The notes: generated by a model not told the origin, from the letters alone. Shown: positions 42,655-54,188, counted from the first letter of the stretch. The stretch: 64,000 nucleotides of DNA from Thiobacillus denitrificans (GCF_001530125.1 NZ_LDUG01000048.1:63933-127932), one strand, 5' to 3'. A program made the numbers and translations.

Positions 42655-42954
42655 ATGCGGACAGGATGGATGGCGTTGGGACTGTTGGCTTTGTCGACCG
42701 CTGCGCTGGCCGATGAGGGGCGCGCAGCGGTCGGACGGTACGAGGCCCTGCCGCTGGCCGGCGCAGACGGGGGCAAGGGCGGCGCGCGGGCGTTCATCCT
42801 CGATACCCGCGACGGCCATGTCTGGATCTGGAGCGAAAACGAACTCATCACCGCGCCGGATGGCCGCCGCCGCTACGGCGCCGGCTTTATCTACCAGGGC
42901 AAACTGCGCCCCGGCAGCCAGCCTGGCGAAATGATCGAACAGCAGGGCCGATGA
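42655..42954 (+). CDS. small exported hypothetical protein (99 aa)
   Basis: A signal peptide (MRTGWMALGLLALSTAALA) is followed by a mature domain of about 80 residues with ARAFILDTRDGHVWIWSENE and GFIYQGKLRPG, a strand-rich pattern. ATG 42655 has AAAGGA upstream, better than the ATG 14 codons before it. It is probably periplasmic. Unrecognised; it is followed by an intergenic repeat before mshE. Confidence 0.65.
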   Translation: MRTGWMALGLLALSTAALADEGRAAVGRYEALPLAGADGGKGGARAFILDTRDGHVWIWSENELITAPDGRRRYGAGFIYQGKLRPGSQPGEMIEQQGR

Positions 42955-43017
42955 GCTGATCTCCCGTCCCCTTTTGCCCGGCGTGATTACGGGCGCAAAT
43001 CGCGGCGAGGGCGCCGG

Positions 43018-43083
43018 TGCGTGGTTGTTGCCGCTTCAGCGGCTTTACAACCACGGCCTACCCCTTGCGGGTGCTCCTACAAC
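43018..43083. repeat. dispersed intergenic repeat (REP-like), copy A
   Basis: Contains GTGGTTGTTGCCGC, an internal short hairpin, ACAACCACGGCCT and CCTTGCGGGTGCTCCTACAAC. The reverse complement of nearly the same sequence occurs at 63026-63092. The palindromic half (GTGGTTGT/ACAACCAC) can form a stem in RNA. It lies between the exported small protein and mshE. Confidence 0.6.
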
Positions 43084-43173
43084 GGCGTTTTGCCCCCATG
43101 GACTATCAGTTTTAAAGCTGGCGCCCGATAAGGCCGATAAGTGCTCATTCTTACGAGCCGCCCCGAGAACAAC

Positions 43174-44918
<1,745 letters not shown>

Positions 44919-44919
<1 letters not shown>

Positions 44920-46145
44920 TGCAGCGCTTTGCGTATACCGGCCGCACCCAGGGCGGCGAAAAAATGCAGGGCTTCCTCGAGGCCGACAGCGCGGCCGATT
45001 GTGCGACCAGCCTGATGCGGGGGGGTATTTCGCCCGTCACCATCCAGGAAACCAGCCAATCCGAGCGCCGTAATGGCGGATCAGGCGGCCTGAGCCTGTT
45101 TGCACCCACCGTCAAGCCCATCGACGTGCAATTGTTCTCGCGCCAGCTCTATACGCTGATGCGTTCCGGCGTTCCCATCCTGCGGTCGCTGTCGGGCCTC
45201 ATCGAGTCGACCACCAACGCCGCGCTTGCGCGGGTGATCACCTCCCTGAAGGAATCGCTCGAAGCCGGGCGCGATCTGTCGACCGCCATGCGCCAGCATC
45301 CCGAGGTATTCACCCCGTTCTACGTCGCGATGGTGCGGGTAGGCGAGGCGACCGGGCGCCTGGATGAAATCTTCCTGCGGATGTTCGAACACCTCGAATT
45401 CGAACGCGAAACCCGCGCCCGCATCAAGGAAGCCTTGCGCTATCCGAGCTTCGTCATGATTGCCATGGTGGTCGCAGTCGCGGTGATCAATGTGTTCGTC
45501 ATCCCGGCCTTTGCCAAGGTCTACGCCGGCCTCGGCGCCGAACTGCCGCTGATGACGAGAATCCTCATCGAAACCTCGCGCATCACCCTGGCCTATGGCT
45601 GGTTCATGCTGGCGGGCCTGGTGCTGGCGGTGGCAGGGTTCCGCGTGTGGTGCGCCACCGACGCTGGACGCCTGATATGGGACCGCTTCAAGCTCAGATT
45701 GCCGCTCACCGGTTCGATCATCCAGCGCAGCACCCTCGCCCGTTTTGCCCGTACCTTTGCGCTGTCCCTGAAAAGCGGCATTCCCGCGGCGCAGGCGCTC
45801 TCGGTGGTGGCCGAAGTCACCGACAATGCCTGGATCGCCTCGCGCGTCGAGCAGATGCGCAACGGCATCGAGCGCGGCGAATCCATCCTGCGAACCGCGC
45901 AGACCGCGGCCGTGTTCAACCCCGTGGTGCTGCAGATGATTGCCGTCGGCGAGGAAACCGGCAGCGTCGACGAACTCATGCAGGAAGTCGCCGACATGTA
46001 CGAGCGCGAGGTGGACTACGAAATCAAGACGCTCGCCGCCCGCATCGAACCCATCGTCATCGTCGCCATGGGCGGCATCGTCCTGGTGCTGGCGCTCGGC
46101 GTGTTCCTGCCGATGTGGGATCTGGCCAGCGTGGCCATCAAATAA
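44919..46145 (+). CDS. mshG: MSHA pilus platform protein MshG (GspF family)
   Basis: 408-residue inner-membrane protein with two GspF domains: FSRQLYTLMRSGVPILRSLS and FARTFALSLKSGIPAAQALS, each preceding a hydrophobic segment, and a last one near the C-terminus (GGIVLVLALGVFLPMW). It couples the MshE ATPase to pilin assembly. The start overlaps the mshE stop by one base (TGATG). Confidence 0.95.
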
Positions 46146-46264
46146 ATATTTATCAGAAATTTGTCTTTTTATTCAAGACTCGGCGCTGTGCGCCGTAATA
46201 GCTTCCGTGGGTCGCCGCGGCGACGCTGGCAGACAAACCTCATTCCAATAAGCAGGGGAACGCA

Positions 46265-46801
46265 ATGAAAACAAAACAGCACGGCTTCACCATGATCGAA
46301 CTCATCGTCGTCATCGTCATCCTCGGCATTCTCGCCGCGGTGGCGCTGCCGCGCTTCACCAACATCTCGAAGGATGCGCGCATCGCCAAGCTCAATGCTG
46401 CGCGCGGCGCGGTGCTATCGGCTGCAGCCATGGTGCACGGTAGCGCGCTCGCGCGTGCAAGCTTGGTGGATACTGCAATCTGCGCGGCCAACGTAGGCCC
46501 TAATCCAGCTATTGCTAATAACACGTCCAACCTGTGTACCGAATCCGGCCGCGTGGCAATTGTAAACACCTATCCTGCTGGAACCTTGAACGGGATTGTT
46601 GATGCTGCTGGGTTGAGCTTGGTTTTCCCGGCCACCGCAGCGACGCTTGCTCAAGAAGGTTACGCTGCGACCGCGGTTGGGGGTGTGGCGACTATTCAGG
46701 TCACGGGTGGTACAGACGCGCCAACCTGCTCGTTTACCTATACTGCTGCAGCTGCGGGGGCTGCGCCTGTTGTAAGTGTGATAAACCGTGCGGGCTGTTG
46801 A
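46265..46801 (+). CDS. mshA: MSHA major pilin-like protein
   Basis: 178-residue type IV prepilin. Short leader KTKQHG is cut before FTMIELIVVIVILGILAAVA, with the conserved Glu5 in the mature protein. The C-terminal globular part has four cysteines, including CAANVGPNPA, LCTES and two near the end (APTCSFTYT, NRAGC), which fits disulfide-loop formation. It is preceded by a 119-base gap with AGCAGGGGAACGCA as ribosome site and by its own likely promoter. As the first and largest-gap pilin gene it is the best candidate major subunit. Confidence 0.9.
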   Translation: MKTKQHGFTMIELIVVIVILGILAAVALPRFTNISKDARIAKLNAARGAVLSAAAMVHGSALARASLVDTAICAANVGPNPAIANNTSNLCTESGRVAIVNTYPAGTLNGIVDAAGLSLVFPATAATLAQEGYAATAVGGVATIQVTGGTDAPTCSFTYTAAAAGAAPVVSVINRAGC

Positions 46802-46813
46802 TGCACGCTGATC

Positions 46814-47281
46814 ATGCCTAACTTGAACCGCGGCTTTAGCCGCGGTTTTACCATGGTGGAACTGATCCTGGTGATGGTCATCGCCGGCATCCTCGCGGCG
46901 GTGGCCGTGCCGCGTCTGATCGGCCGCACCAGCTTCGATACCCGCGGGTTTGCCGACCAGCTCGCCGCCACGGTGCGCTTCGCGCAGAAGCTTGCTGTTT
47001 CCCAGCGTCGCGATGTCTCCGTGCACCTGACAGCGAACGATGCCACCCTTTGTTACGACCCCATTGCCCCCTGTGCGGCCGCAAGCCAGGCACCCGGGCC
47101 GGGCGGCGAAAAGCCCTACACGGTCACAGTGCCGGGCGGGGTGACGATTGCCCCGGTTACGGTGCTGACGTTCGACAGGGGCGGGCGCCCGAACATCGCG
47201 GCCCAGCTCGATATCCAGGTCAACGGCACCGGCACGCACCATGTTCTCGTCGAGCAGGAAACAGGCTATGTGCATGACTGA
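46814..47281 (+). CDS. mshC: MSHA minor pilin MshC (GspH-like)
   Basis: 155 residues. Prepilin leader MPNLNRGFSRG then FTMVELILVMVIAGILAAVA. The globular part starts with RTSFDTRGFADQLAATVRFA and AQKLAVSQRRDVSVHL, as in GspH/MshC proteins. Minor pilins prime assembly at the inner membrane. It follows mshA by 12 bases and overlaps mshD by eight. Confidence 0.85.
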   Translation: MPNLNRGFSRGFTMVELILVMVIAGILAAVAVPRLIGRTSFDTRGFADQLAATVRFAQKLAVSQRRDVSVHLTANDATLCYDPIAPCAAASQAPGPGGEKPYTVTVPGGVTIAPVTVLTFDRGGRPNIAAQLDIQVNGTGTHHVLVEQETGYVHD

Positions 47282-47828
47282 TCAGCGCGGCCTCAGCCTG
47301 ATCGAACTGCTGGTGTTCATCGTGGTGGTGGGCATCGCGGTGACCGGGGTGTTGTCGGTCTACAGCCTGAACGCGCGTTCCAGCGCTGACCCCATGGTGC
47401 GGAAGCAGGCGCTCGCCATCGCCGAATCGCTGCTCGAAGAAGTGCTGGCCAAGCCCTACACCTATTGCGATCCGGATGATGCGGACGCCAACACGGCAAG
47501 CAGTCCTGCAGGCTGCGCGACGACGCCTGAAGGCATGGGGGCGGAAGGCGTGGAAGATCGCTATTCCAACGTCACGCCTTACGATAACGTCAACGATTAC
47601 AACGGTTTTTCCATGACCGGCATCGATGATCTCACCGGCACTGCCATCGCAGGGCTGGCCGGCTACACCGCGTCTGTCCAGGTGCAGCCCGTTGCGGACT
47701 TTAATGGCATCGTCCCGGTTGTGCCCGGAGACAACGAAACCCTATTGGTGACCGTCACCGTCACCGGTCCGGGCAACCACAGCGTCAGCCTCTCCGGCTA
47801 TCGCACGCGATATGCGCCCAACCTTTAA
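47274..47828 (+). CDS. mshD: MSHA minor pilin MshD
   Basis: 184 residues. Leader MTDQRG then LSLIELLVFIVVVGIAVTGV; then RKQALAIAESLLEEVLAKPY, typical of GspI/MshD-like proteins, and cysteines at TYCDPDD and AGCATTP. The ATG at 47274 is taken; one two codons earlier is possible. It overlaps both neighbours. Confidence 0.88.
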   Translation: MTDQRGLSLIELLVFIVVVGIAVTGVLSVYSLNARSSADPMVRKQALAIAESLLEEVLAKPYTYCDPDDADANTASSPAGCATTPEGMGAEGVEDRYSNVTPYDNVNDYNGFSMTGIDDLTGTAIAGLAGYTASVQVQPVADFNGIVPVVPGDNETLLVTVTVTGPGNHSVSLSGYRTRYAPNL

Positions 47829-48636
47829 TCACACCGGCTTCAGCCTGATCGAGATGATCATCGTCATCGCGATCACCGCCATCGTCGGTTCGATGGTGGC
47901 GGTATTCCTGCGTGTTCCGCTGGAAAGTTATGTCGCCCAGGACCGCCGCGCGCGCCTGACCGACACCGCCGACACCGCGCTCCGTCGCATGGCTCGGGAT
48001 ATCCGGCTGGCACTGCCCAACAGCGTGCGCGTCACCACGGTGGGCAGCGTGGTCTACCTGGAGTTTCTCGGCACCCGCAGCGGCGGGCGCTATCGTGCAC
48101 AGGGCAACGACAATCTCGATTTCACGAATCCCGCCGGCGACGGCAGTTTCGACGTGCTGGGTCCCCCCATCGACATGCAGGCCGGCGACCGCATCGCGGT
48201 GTACAACCTCGGCATTCCCGGCGCCGACGCCTGGGCGGTTGGCACGCCTGGCGACACGCTCGCCGCCTACACCGGGCCGACGGGCAGCGTGTCCAACATC
48301 GCCATCGCGTCCAAGCAGTTTCCCCTGGCCTCGCCCGGCAACCGCTTCCAGGTCGTCGACGGGCCGGTGAGCTATGTCTGCAATCCGGGTGCCGGCACGC
48401 TCACGCGCTACTGGGGCTATGCCATTGCCGCGGCCCAGCCCACCGTGTTCGCCGCCGCCACCCCGCGGGCGCTGCTGGCCAACCGTGTCAGCGTCCCTGT
48501 CGGCTCCCCCTGCAGCTTCGACTACCAGCCCGGCGTGACCGAACGCGGCGGCCTGGTCAGCATGACGCTGAACCTGAGCCAGGCGGACGAAACCGTGCGC
48601 CTGGTTGCCACCACCCAAGTGAGCAATCAGCCATGA
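47812..48636 (+). CDS. mshO: MSHA minor pilin MshO
   Basis: 274 residues. Leader MRPTFNHTG then FSLIEMIIVIAITAIVGSMV and the conserved DTALRRMARDIRLALPNSVR that marks MshO/GspJ-like proteins. The large beta-rich C-terminal domain has cysteines in SYVCNPGAG and SPCSFDY. It overlaps mshD by 17 bases and mshP by four (ATGA). Confidence 0.88.
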   Translation: MRPTFNHTGFSLIEMIIVIAITAIVGSMVAVFLRVPLESYVAQDRRARLTDTADTALRRMARDIRLALPNSVRVTTVGSVVYLEFLGTRSGGRYRAQGNDNLDFTNPAGDGSFDVLGPPIDMQAGDRIAVYNLGIPGADAWAVGTPGDTLAAYTGPTGSVSNIAIASKQFPLASPGNRFQVVDGPVSYVCNPGAGTLTRYWGYAIAAAQPTVFAAATPRALLANRVSVPVGSPCSFDYQPGVTERGGLVSMTLNLSQADETVRLVATTQVSNQP

Positions 48637-49070
48637 ACCGTGTGCCGCGCACCGAGTCCGGTTTCGTCCTGCCCACCGCGATCTTCCTGCTGGTCATCCT
48701 GGCCGCGCTGGCGGCCTACATGGTGTCGCTGTCGCGCACCAGTCAACTCAGCAGTGCGCTGGACATTCAGGGGAGTCGTGCCTACCAGGCGGCGCGTGCG
48801 GGGATGGAGTGGGCGGCCTGGCAGGTGGTCAACTTTCCTGTTCCTCCGCTTAACCCTGTACCCACACCGTGTCCTCCGCCTTTTCCCGGCGCGGTTGCGC
48901 TCACTGGCACACTCACTTCATTTAATGTGGCCGTAACGTGTACTCAGACTGTGGTGCTTGATGGCGCGACTACAGTCGCGATCTATCAGATTACGTCCAC
49001 GGCGACATCGGGCTTGGCCGGAGAGGTGGATTTTGTGAGTCGGCAGATTCAGGCGAGTTTTTCGAAATGA
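48633..49070 (+). CDS. mshP: MSHA pilus protein MshP
   Basis: 145 residues. ESGFVLPTAIFLLVILAALA replaces a classical prepilin motif (no Glu5), then SSALDIQGSRAYQAARAGME, like PilX/MshP proteins. The C-terminal half has cysteines and proline-rich loops (PTPCPPPFP). It sits after mshO and before the mshQ-like gene. Confidence 0.85.
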   Translation: MNRVPRTESGFVLPTAIFLLVILAALAAYMVSLSRTSQLSSALDIQGSRAYQAARAGMEWAAWQVVNFPVPPLNPVPTPCPPPFPGAVALTGTLTSFNVAVTCTQTVVLDGATTVAIYQITSTATSGLAGEVDFVSRQIQASFSK

Positions 49071-49164
49071 TGGCGACCTGCATCATGCCAAGTGCTAAGA
49101 ACTGCTTCGTGGAATGGAAGCTGACAGCCGCGATTTCACACTGCCACCAAGGGGGATGAGGAAT

Positions 49165-51768
49165 ATGTTGAAACGTATCTTGGTCTGCTTTTTGGTTTCG
49201 CTGGTTCCAGGCGTGGCGGCGGCGGCCTGCGGTTCGGTTCCGTCCAGTTATCCCGTATTGTCAGGCAGTCAGCTTGAGGTGGGCAAGGATTCCACAGTCA
49301 ACAACGGCACGTCCATCAGCAACATCAACGGTGGCGCGAAGTACGACGGAGCGCTCGATGCCATCAACCCCAACACCGGTGCCGTTATCAGCGCAAGCTC
49401 GAGCTTCCCAAGCCTGGAGCCGACCACCTTTCCCGGCACCGGCACCACCGACACCAGCGCCACGACAGTGGCCGCAGGCTCGTATGACGATGTCACAGTG
49501 GCCAACTCGTCCTCCACGACATTTTCAGGAGGTTCTTACTATATCGACAAGCTGGATATCGGAAAATTCGCTACGGTCAATTTGGCGGCGGGTAGTTATT
49601 TCATCAAGACCTTATCTTTGGGAGAGGAGTCCAGGATTGTGGTGTCCCCTTCCGGGACGGTGCGTCTTTACATCGGCAGCAAAGCCACCCTGGATAAGAA
49701 CACTTTGATCAACGCCGCCGGCACGGTGGCTGACTTGCAGGTGTTTCTTTACCCGGGAGCTGATTGGGACGCAGCCAACGATGTGACGTTCGTCGGGATA
49801 GTTTATGCGCCGGGGACAAGTTCAAAAATAGAGTTCGGCAAGGATTCCAGTATCAGGGGCGCGCTCGTCACGGCGGGGGAGGTCAAACTTGGTAGGGACG
49901 CAAACCTCATTTTCAGTGCCGCAGATCAGGCCGCAGCAGGCGGCGTGAGCACCTGTGTTGCCTCTGCCTCCCCCGGCAGTTTCAATGCTTTCGAGACAGC
50001 TACGGTGCCCGGCGCAACTTCCGGCGTCATCAAGACAAGAGTTGCAGCCAGCGCGTTTGGGCTGGACGTGGTTGCGGTCAGCGGCGGTGACCAGGAGAGC
50101 GCTTTTTCCGACACGGTTAAAGTTGAACTGCTGGGCAACGCCACAACCGGCGTCGGACTGGATGCCAACAACTGCCCCACAAGCTTCACCCTGCTGCAGA
50201 CCGTTTCCCCTACCCCAACGATCAGCGGCGGCCGTTCTTCCGTCGGTTTTGCCGCGGTCGGCAATGCCTGGAGGGATGTGCGGGTGAGAATCAGCTATCC
50301 CGCCGGTTCACCGACTTCGACTTCCTGCTCGACTGATAATTTTGCCATCCGGCCGGCGCGTTTCGGCGGCGTGACGGTGAGTGATGCCGACAGCGTGACG
50401 GCTGGCACCGCCTCCAACACCCGCACGCTCTATAACACTGCGGCAGCCGGCGGCAACGTTCACAAGGCCGGCCGGCCGTTTCGCATTGCGGCGACGGCAT
50501 TGAACGCCGCCGGCGCCGCCACCTCGAACTATGCCGGAACGCCCGTGGCCAGCCTGACTGCATGCGTGCTTCCCGCCGGCTGTACGCTCGGCGCGCTCAC
50601 GACCGGCACCTGGTCGGCCGCCTCCGGCACGGTGACGACCGACGGCGCCAGCTATTCCGAGGTCGGCGCTTTCGCCATGAAACTGGTGGACGCCAGCTTC
50701 GCGGCGGTGGATGCCAACGATTCCAGCGCAGCCGAAAGGACGATCGAATCGGCTGCCGCCAATGTCGGCCGCTTCGTTCCCGATCATTTCGAGCTGACGA
50801 CCGCCATTGTTCTGCCCAAATTCAAGACCTTCAACGACACCACGTGTGCCACGCGCTCGTTCACCTATGTCGGTCAGCCTTTCGGTTATCTCACGTTGCC
50901 GGAAGCGGCCATCACGGCTAAAAATGCCGCGGGCGCCACCACGCTCAACTACGCGGGCGCGCTGTGGAAGCTTGCCCCCGCCGGGGTCATACAAAGCTAC
51001 ACGCACACTCCCGTTACCAACACACTGGATATCGGTTTGGTGGGTACACCGACTGTTACAGCGACCGGCAACGGTGCGGGATCCCTGATCGCCAATGCTG
51101 CGGATGTAATTGCGTTCGTGCGCACCACCCCGGTCGCACCTTTCAACGCCGATATCAGCCTCTCGATGAGCATTCAGGATACGGCCGAGAATGGCGTTCC
51201 CGGCAACGGCGTCATCGATACGGCCATGCCCGCCGTGTTTTCGAGCATTGCGTTCGATTCCGGCAATGACATCCGCTTCGGCCAGCTGGTCTTGACCAAT
51301 GCTCACGGCTCGGAACTGCTCAACTTGCCGGTGCCGATCGAGACCCGGTACTGGAATGGCGCCGGGTTTGTCCGAAACGCGGCGGATTTCTGTACCCGGC
51401 TTGCCGCTGACAATGTGTCGCTCTCCAACTGGCAGCGTGATCTCAACGCCTGCGAAACTTCGGTGTTACTACCAGCGCCACCTGGCCGCTTCATTGCCGG
51501 CCAGGGCAACCTGCGGTTATCCGCGCCGGGGTTATCCGCGCCGGGCGCAAGCAACACCGGCAGCGTCGACCTCACCCCGCAACTGGGCGCCATAGCCGGC
51601 GGCACCGCGTGTGTGGGGGGCGTGGCGACTGCCGCTGTGGCGGCATCGCAAAGCTGGCTGCAAGGGCGCTGGACAGGTGGCGACTACGATCAGAATCCCG
51701 CAGCACGGGCAAGTTTTGGCCTGTATCGCGGCAGCAAATCATTGATCTACCTGCGCGAGATGTATTAA
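49165..51768 (+). CDS. mshQ: MshQ-like large exported protein (DUF6701 C-terminus)
   Basis: 867 residues. Signal peptide LKRILVCFLVSLVPGVAAAA. Residues 25-260 form a low-complexity beta-helix-like region (VGKDSTVNNGTSISNINGG; LGEESRIVVSPSGTVRLYIG; FGKDSSIRGALVTAGEVKLG). The C-terminal 450 residues carry the DUF6701 pattern known from MshQ, e.g. FVPDHFELT, SFTYVGQPFGY and NAAGATTLNYAG. It is the last gene of the first MSHA block. The protein is probably surface-exposed or pilus-tip associated and may act in adhesion. The ATG at 49165 has GAGGAAT. Confidence 0.85.
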   Translation: MLKRILVCFLVSLVPGVAAAACGSVPSSYPVLSGSQLEVGKDSTVNNGTSISNINGGAKYDGALDAINPNTGAVISASSSFPSLEPTTFPGTGTTDTSATTVAAGSYDDVTVANSSSTTFSGGSYYIDKLDIGKFATVNLAAGSYFIKTLSLGEESRIVVSPSGTVRLYIGSKATLDKNTLINAAGTVADLQVFLYPGADWDAANDVTFVGIVYAPGTSSKIEFGKDSSIRGALVTAGEVKLGRDANLIFSAADQAAAGGVSTCVASASPGSFNAFETATVPGATSGVIKTRVAASAFGLDVVAVSGGDQESAFSDTVKVELLGNATTGVGLDANNCPTSFTLLQTVSPTPTISGGRSSVGFAAVGNAWRDVRVRISYPAGSPTSTSCSTDNFAIRPARFGGVTVSDADSVTAGTASNTRTLYNTAAAGGNVHKAGRPFRIAATALNAAGAATSNYAGTPVASLTACVLPAGCTLGALTTGTWSAASGTVTTDGASYSEVGAFAMKLVDASFAAVDANDSSAAERTIESAAANVGRFVPDHFELTTAIVLPKFKTFNDTTCATRSFTYVGQPFGYLTLPEAAITAKNAAGATTLNYAGALWKLAPAGVIQSYTHTPVTNTLDIGLVGTPTVTATGNGAGSLIANAADVIAFVRTTPVAPFNADISLSMSIQDTAENGVPGNGVIDTAMPAVFSSIAFDSGNDIRFGQLVLTNAHGSELLNLPVPIETRYWNGAGFVRNAADFCTRLAADNVSLSNWQRDLNACETSVLLPAPPGRFIAGQGNLRLSAPGLSAPGASNTGSVDLTPQLGAIAGGTACVGGVATAAVAASQSWLQGRWTGGDYDQNPAARASFGLYRGSKSLIYLREMY

Positions 51769-51930
51769 ACCCGGATACGGATGCCCGACGTGTTTACGCG
51801 AATATTCTGATTTAGATGAAGATTTTGCCCGGTTGGCCGTAAAACCTCCATGAGTGCCTGCGCAAATTCCTTATCCAGCGGTGTCCCGTGCGAATATCTC
51901 GCAAATTTATGAGAATCCTGGATAAATCCT

Positions 51931-51959
51931 TTGACAACAATGGCTTATTTATTTAAGTT
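51931..51959 (+). promoter_or_regulatory. possible sigma-70 promoter of mshI operon
   Basis: A consensus -35 TTGACA (51931-51936), 17-base spacer and -10-like TAAGTT (51954-51959) lie 25 bases before mshI, inside the 215-base gap that separates the two MSHA blocks. The -10 is weak (three of six). Confidence 0.45.
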
Positions 51960-51983
51960 CAGAAAAACTTTCAGGTCCGAGAT

Positions 51984-52892
51984 ATGCGGTTTTTCCGCCG
52001 AGTAGCTGAACACGGGTTAACAGCCTATTTGCGTCTTCCTGACCGCATTGCGTACGCGTGCGTCGATCGCAGGGTGGCCGTGCCCAAGCTGCTCGCCGTC
52101 GGGGTGGTTCCGGTCAACGGGGAAAACTGGAAAGAGGCTCTTTCCCGGTTGCCGCGCAAGGGGCCTGTCAGCCTGGTATTACGTCCGTCCGATTACAAGC
52201 TGCGCCAGCTCGATGCGCCGAATGTGCCGGCCGACGAGGTCAAAGCTGCGGTGCGCTGGCAGATTCAGGATATGCTGGATTTCCACGCCAACGACGGTAC
52301 GGTGGACGTGCTGGAAGTCCCGCATCCCGAACACTTGGCTCATGTACGACAGATTTTTGCGGTGGCGGCAAAAAATACCCTGCTTGCAGAGGAGGCCGTG
52401 CTGGCTTCCAACGCAGGCCTGAATCTCGGCATCATCGACATCATGGAAACCGCCCAGCGCAACCTGGCCATCCGGCTGGAATCCCCGGGTCGGGCCATGG
52501 CGCTGTTCTCCTTCATTGAAACCGGCGGCCTGCTGACGCTGACGCTCGACGGCGAATTGTGCGTGGCGCGCACGCTGGGCGTAAACCAGGCGCTGCTGGA
52601 AGGCGAGGGCAGGGATGACGCGCTGGAACGCCTGACGCTGGAAATCCAGCGCACGCTGGATCATTTCGATCGCCAGTTTGGCGGTATTCCGGTTGACCGC
52701 CTGTTGCTCATCCCAATGGCGCACGTCGAACAGTTACGTGATGGTCTGGCCAGGAATCTTGCCATCAAGGTCGAGGTGCTGAACCTTGCGGATGCGCTGG
52801 ATGTTTCGGGGTTTCCGGACGTGAATGCCCTGCCGCTTCCCTGCTTTCATGCCATCGGCGCGGCATTGCGAATGGAAGACACCACGCCATGA
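51984..52892 (+). CDS. mshI: MSHA biogenesis protein MshI (PilM-like)
   Basis: 302 residues with an actin-like PilM-type fold: LAVGVVPVNGENWKEALSRL early, then VKAAVRWQIQDMLDFHANDG, and LTLEIQRTLDHFDRQFGGIP. It is cytoplasmic and should form the alignment complex with the PilN- and PilO-like proteins encoded next. It starts the second MSHA block and overlaps the next gene by ATGA. The separation of PilM- and PilN-like functions into two genes is noted in Vibrio as MshI and MshI2. Confidence 0.9.
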   Translation: MRFFRRVAEHGLTAYLRLPDRIAYACVDRRVAVPKLLAVGVVPVNGENWKEALSRLPRKGPVSLVLRPSDYKLRQLDAPNVPADEVKAAVRWQIQDMLDFHANDGTVDVLEVPHPEHLAHVRQIFAVAAKNTLLAEEAVLASNAGLNLGIIDIMETAQRNLAIRLESPGRAMALFSFIETGGLLTLTLDGELCVARTLGVNQALLEGEGRDDALERLTLEIQRTLDHFDRQFGGIPVDRLLLIPMAHVEQLRDGLARNLAIKVEVLNLADALDVSGFPDVNALPLPCFHAIGAALRMEDTTP

Positions 52893-53542
52893 GCCAGCAG
52901 ATCAATCTCATCAGCCCGCTGCTGCTGAAGAAGCGTTATGCATTTGGCTTGCGCGAAATGGGCCTGGTGATGGGCTTGATACTGGTATGTGCGCTTGCCT
53001 GGGCGGGCTATCTGCATTATCAGGCCAGTGTGCTTGTAGCCCAGGCCGAACAGAAGGAAGCCCTGCAAGCCGAGGCACAACAGGCACTGGATGAACTGAC
53101 CATCGCCGCCAGCCGGCCGGTGAGTGCGCTGCTGACCGAGCGCGTCAAGGCCACGCAGACTCAGGTGGCGCAACGCGAAGCGCTGCTGGCATCGGTCGGC
53201 CACACCATCGAACAGACGTCGACGGTTTTTTCTCCCAGCTTGCGCGCGCTCGCGCATGGCAGCACGGAAGGCGTCTGGCTGAATGGATTTACCCTCTCGC
53301 CGGGCTATGTGGCGCTCAAGGGGGCGGCCCTGAACGCGAGTTTGTTGTCGACTTATATCGATCGTATCGGCAAACAGACACCATTTGCGGGCATGCAGTT
53401 TTCAGGCATGAATGCCGTACTTGCAGCATCCAAAGGCGAGCGTACAAGCCAAACGACAGCACTGCCCGACCACCTGGATTTTGACTTGTATTCGGGCAGT
53501 CCGGATAAGGCGACAGCGCAAGGAGGATCTCATGGTCAGTGA
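52889..53542 (+). CDS. MSHA biogenesis protein MshI2 (PilN-like)
   Basis: 217 residues. SQQINLISPLLLKKRYAFGL, then a membrane segment LVMGLILVCALAWAGYLHYQ and a coiled coil (VAQAEQKEALQAEAQQALDE), ending in a periplasmic domain. The INL motif is that of PilN/GspL-C proteins, which bind the PilM partner. It overlaps mshJ by 11 bases. Confidence 0.88.
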   Translation: MSQQINLISPLLLKKRYAFGLREMGLVMGLILVCALAWAGYLHYQASVLVAQAEQKEALQAEAQQALDELTIAASRPVSALLTERVKATQTQVAQREALLASVGHTIEQTSTVFSPSLRALAHGSTEGVWLNGFTLSPGYVALKGAALNASLLSTYIDRIGKQTPFAGMQFSGMNAVLAASKGERTSQTTALPDHLDFDLYSGSPDKATAQGGSHGQ

Positions 53543-54188
53543 GAAGTTGCGCGAGATCGCTGCGCGGGTCGGCATGATGAGCCTGCGGGAACGTGTTTTT
53601 ATTTTCGTGGCCTCGCTGGTTGTGATTCTTGCCCTGGTGCAAACCCTGCTGATCGACGCGGGCCAACTCGGCAAACAGCAGGCGAGCAGTCGCGTGCAAA
53701 CTGCCGAGGAGGCGCTGGTTCAAATCGGACAGCAGCGGCAACAGCTCGAGCGCGAGGCCGAGCGCAATCCGGATCGGGCGGCAAGAGAGGTGCTCGCAGG
53801 GCAGGAAGCGCGCCTGGCGGCGTTGAATGCCGAACTGGACAGGCTACAGCGTTCGCTGATCCCGCCCGAACGCATGAACCAGGTATTGAAAAATGTCGTG
53901 CAGGAGCAGAGCGGCATCCGGATTGTCGGATTCAAGACGCTCGACCCGCAACCGGTCGCCTTGCCTGATGCGGCCGAGGGCACCCCGCCCGGATTTTATC
54001 GGCACGGTTTTGAAGTCAAGGTGAGCGGCCAGTATTCCGAGCTGGTCACCTATCTTGAACGAGTCGAAGCGTTGCCCTGGCGTCTGAACTGGATCGAGGC
54101 GACGCTCGATGCCGCCGCCCGTCCGATCCTGACGCTCACCCTGACCGTACACACCTTGAGCCTGGAGGAAACATGGCTGCGCGTTTGA
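53532..54188 (+). CDS. mshJ: MSHA biogenesis protein MshJ (PilO/GspM-like)
   Basis: 218 residues. One membrane segment RVFIFVASLVVILALVQTLL near residues 21-40, then a long coiled coil (RVQTAEEALVQIGQQRQQLE) and a ferredoxin-like end (HGFEVKVSGQYSELVTYLER). AGGAGG is five bases before ATG 53532, which excludes the long upstream frame. Acts with MshI and MshI2 in the alignment complex. Confidence 0.88.
   Translation: MVSEKLREIAARVGMMSLRERVFIFVASLVVILALVQTLLIDAGQLGKQQASSRVQTAEEALVQIGQQRQQLEREAERNPDRAAREVLAGQEARLAALNAELDRLQRSLIPPERMNQVLKNVVQEQSGIRIVGFKTLDPQPVALPDAAEGTPPGFYRHGFEVKVSGQYSELVTYLERVEALPWRLNWIEATLDAAARPILTLTLTVHTLSLEETWLRV

Noticed and set aside
46181-46195. CGGCG/CGCCG hairpin between mshG and mshA as terminator
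   Set aside because: The stem is short and no T-run follows; it could at most attenuate.
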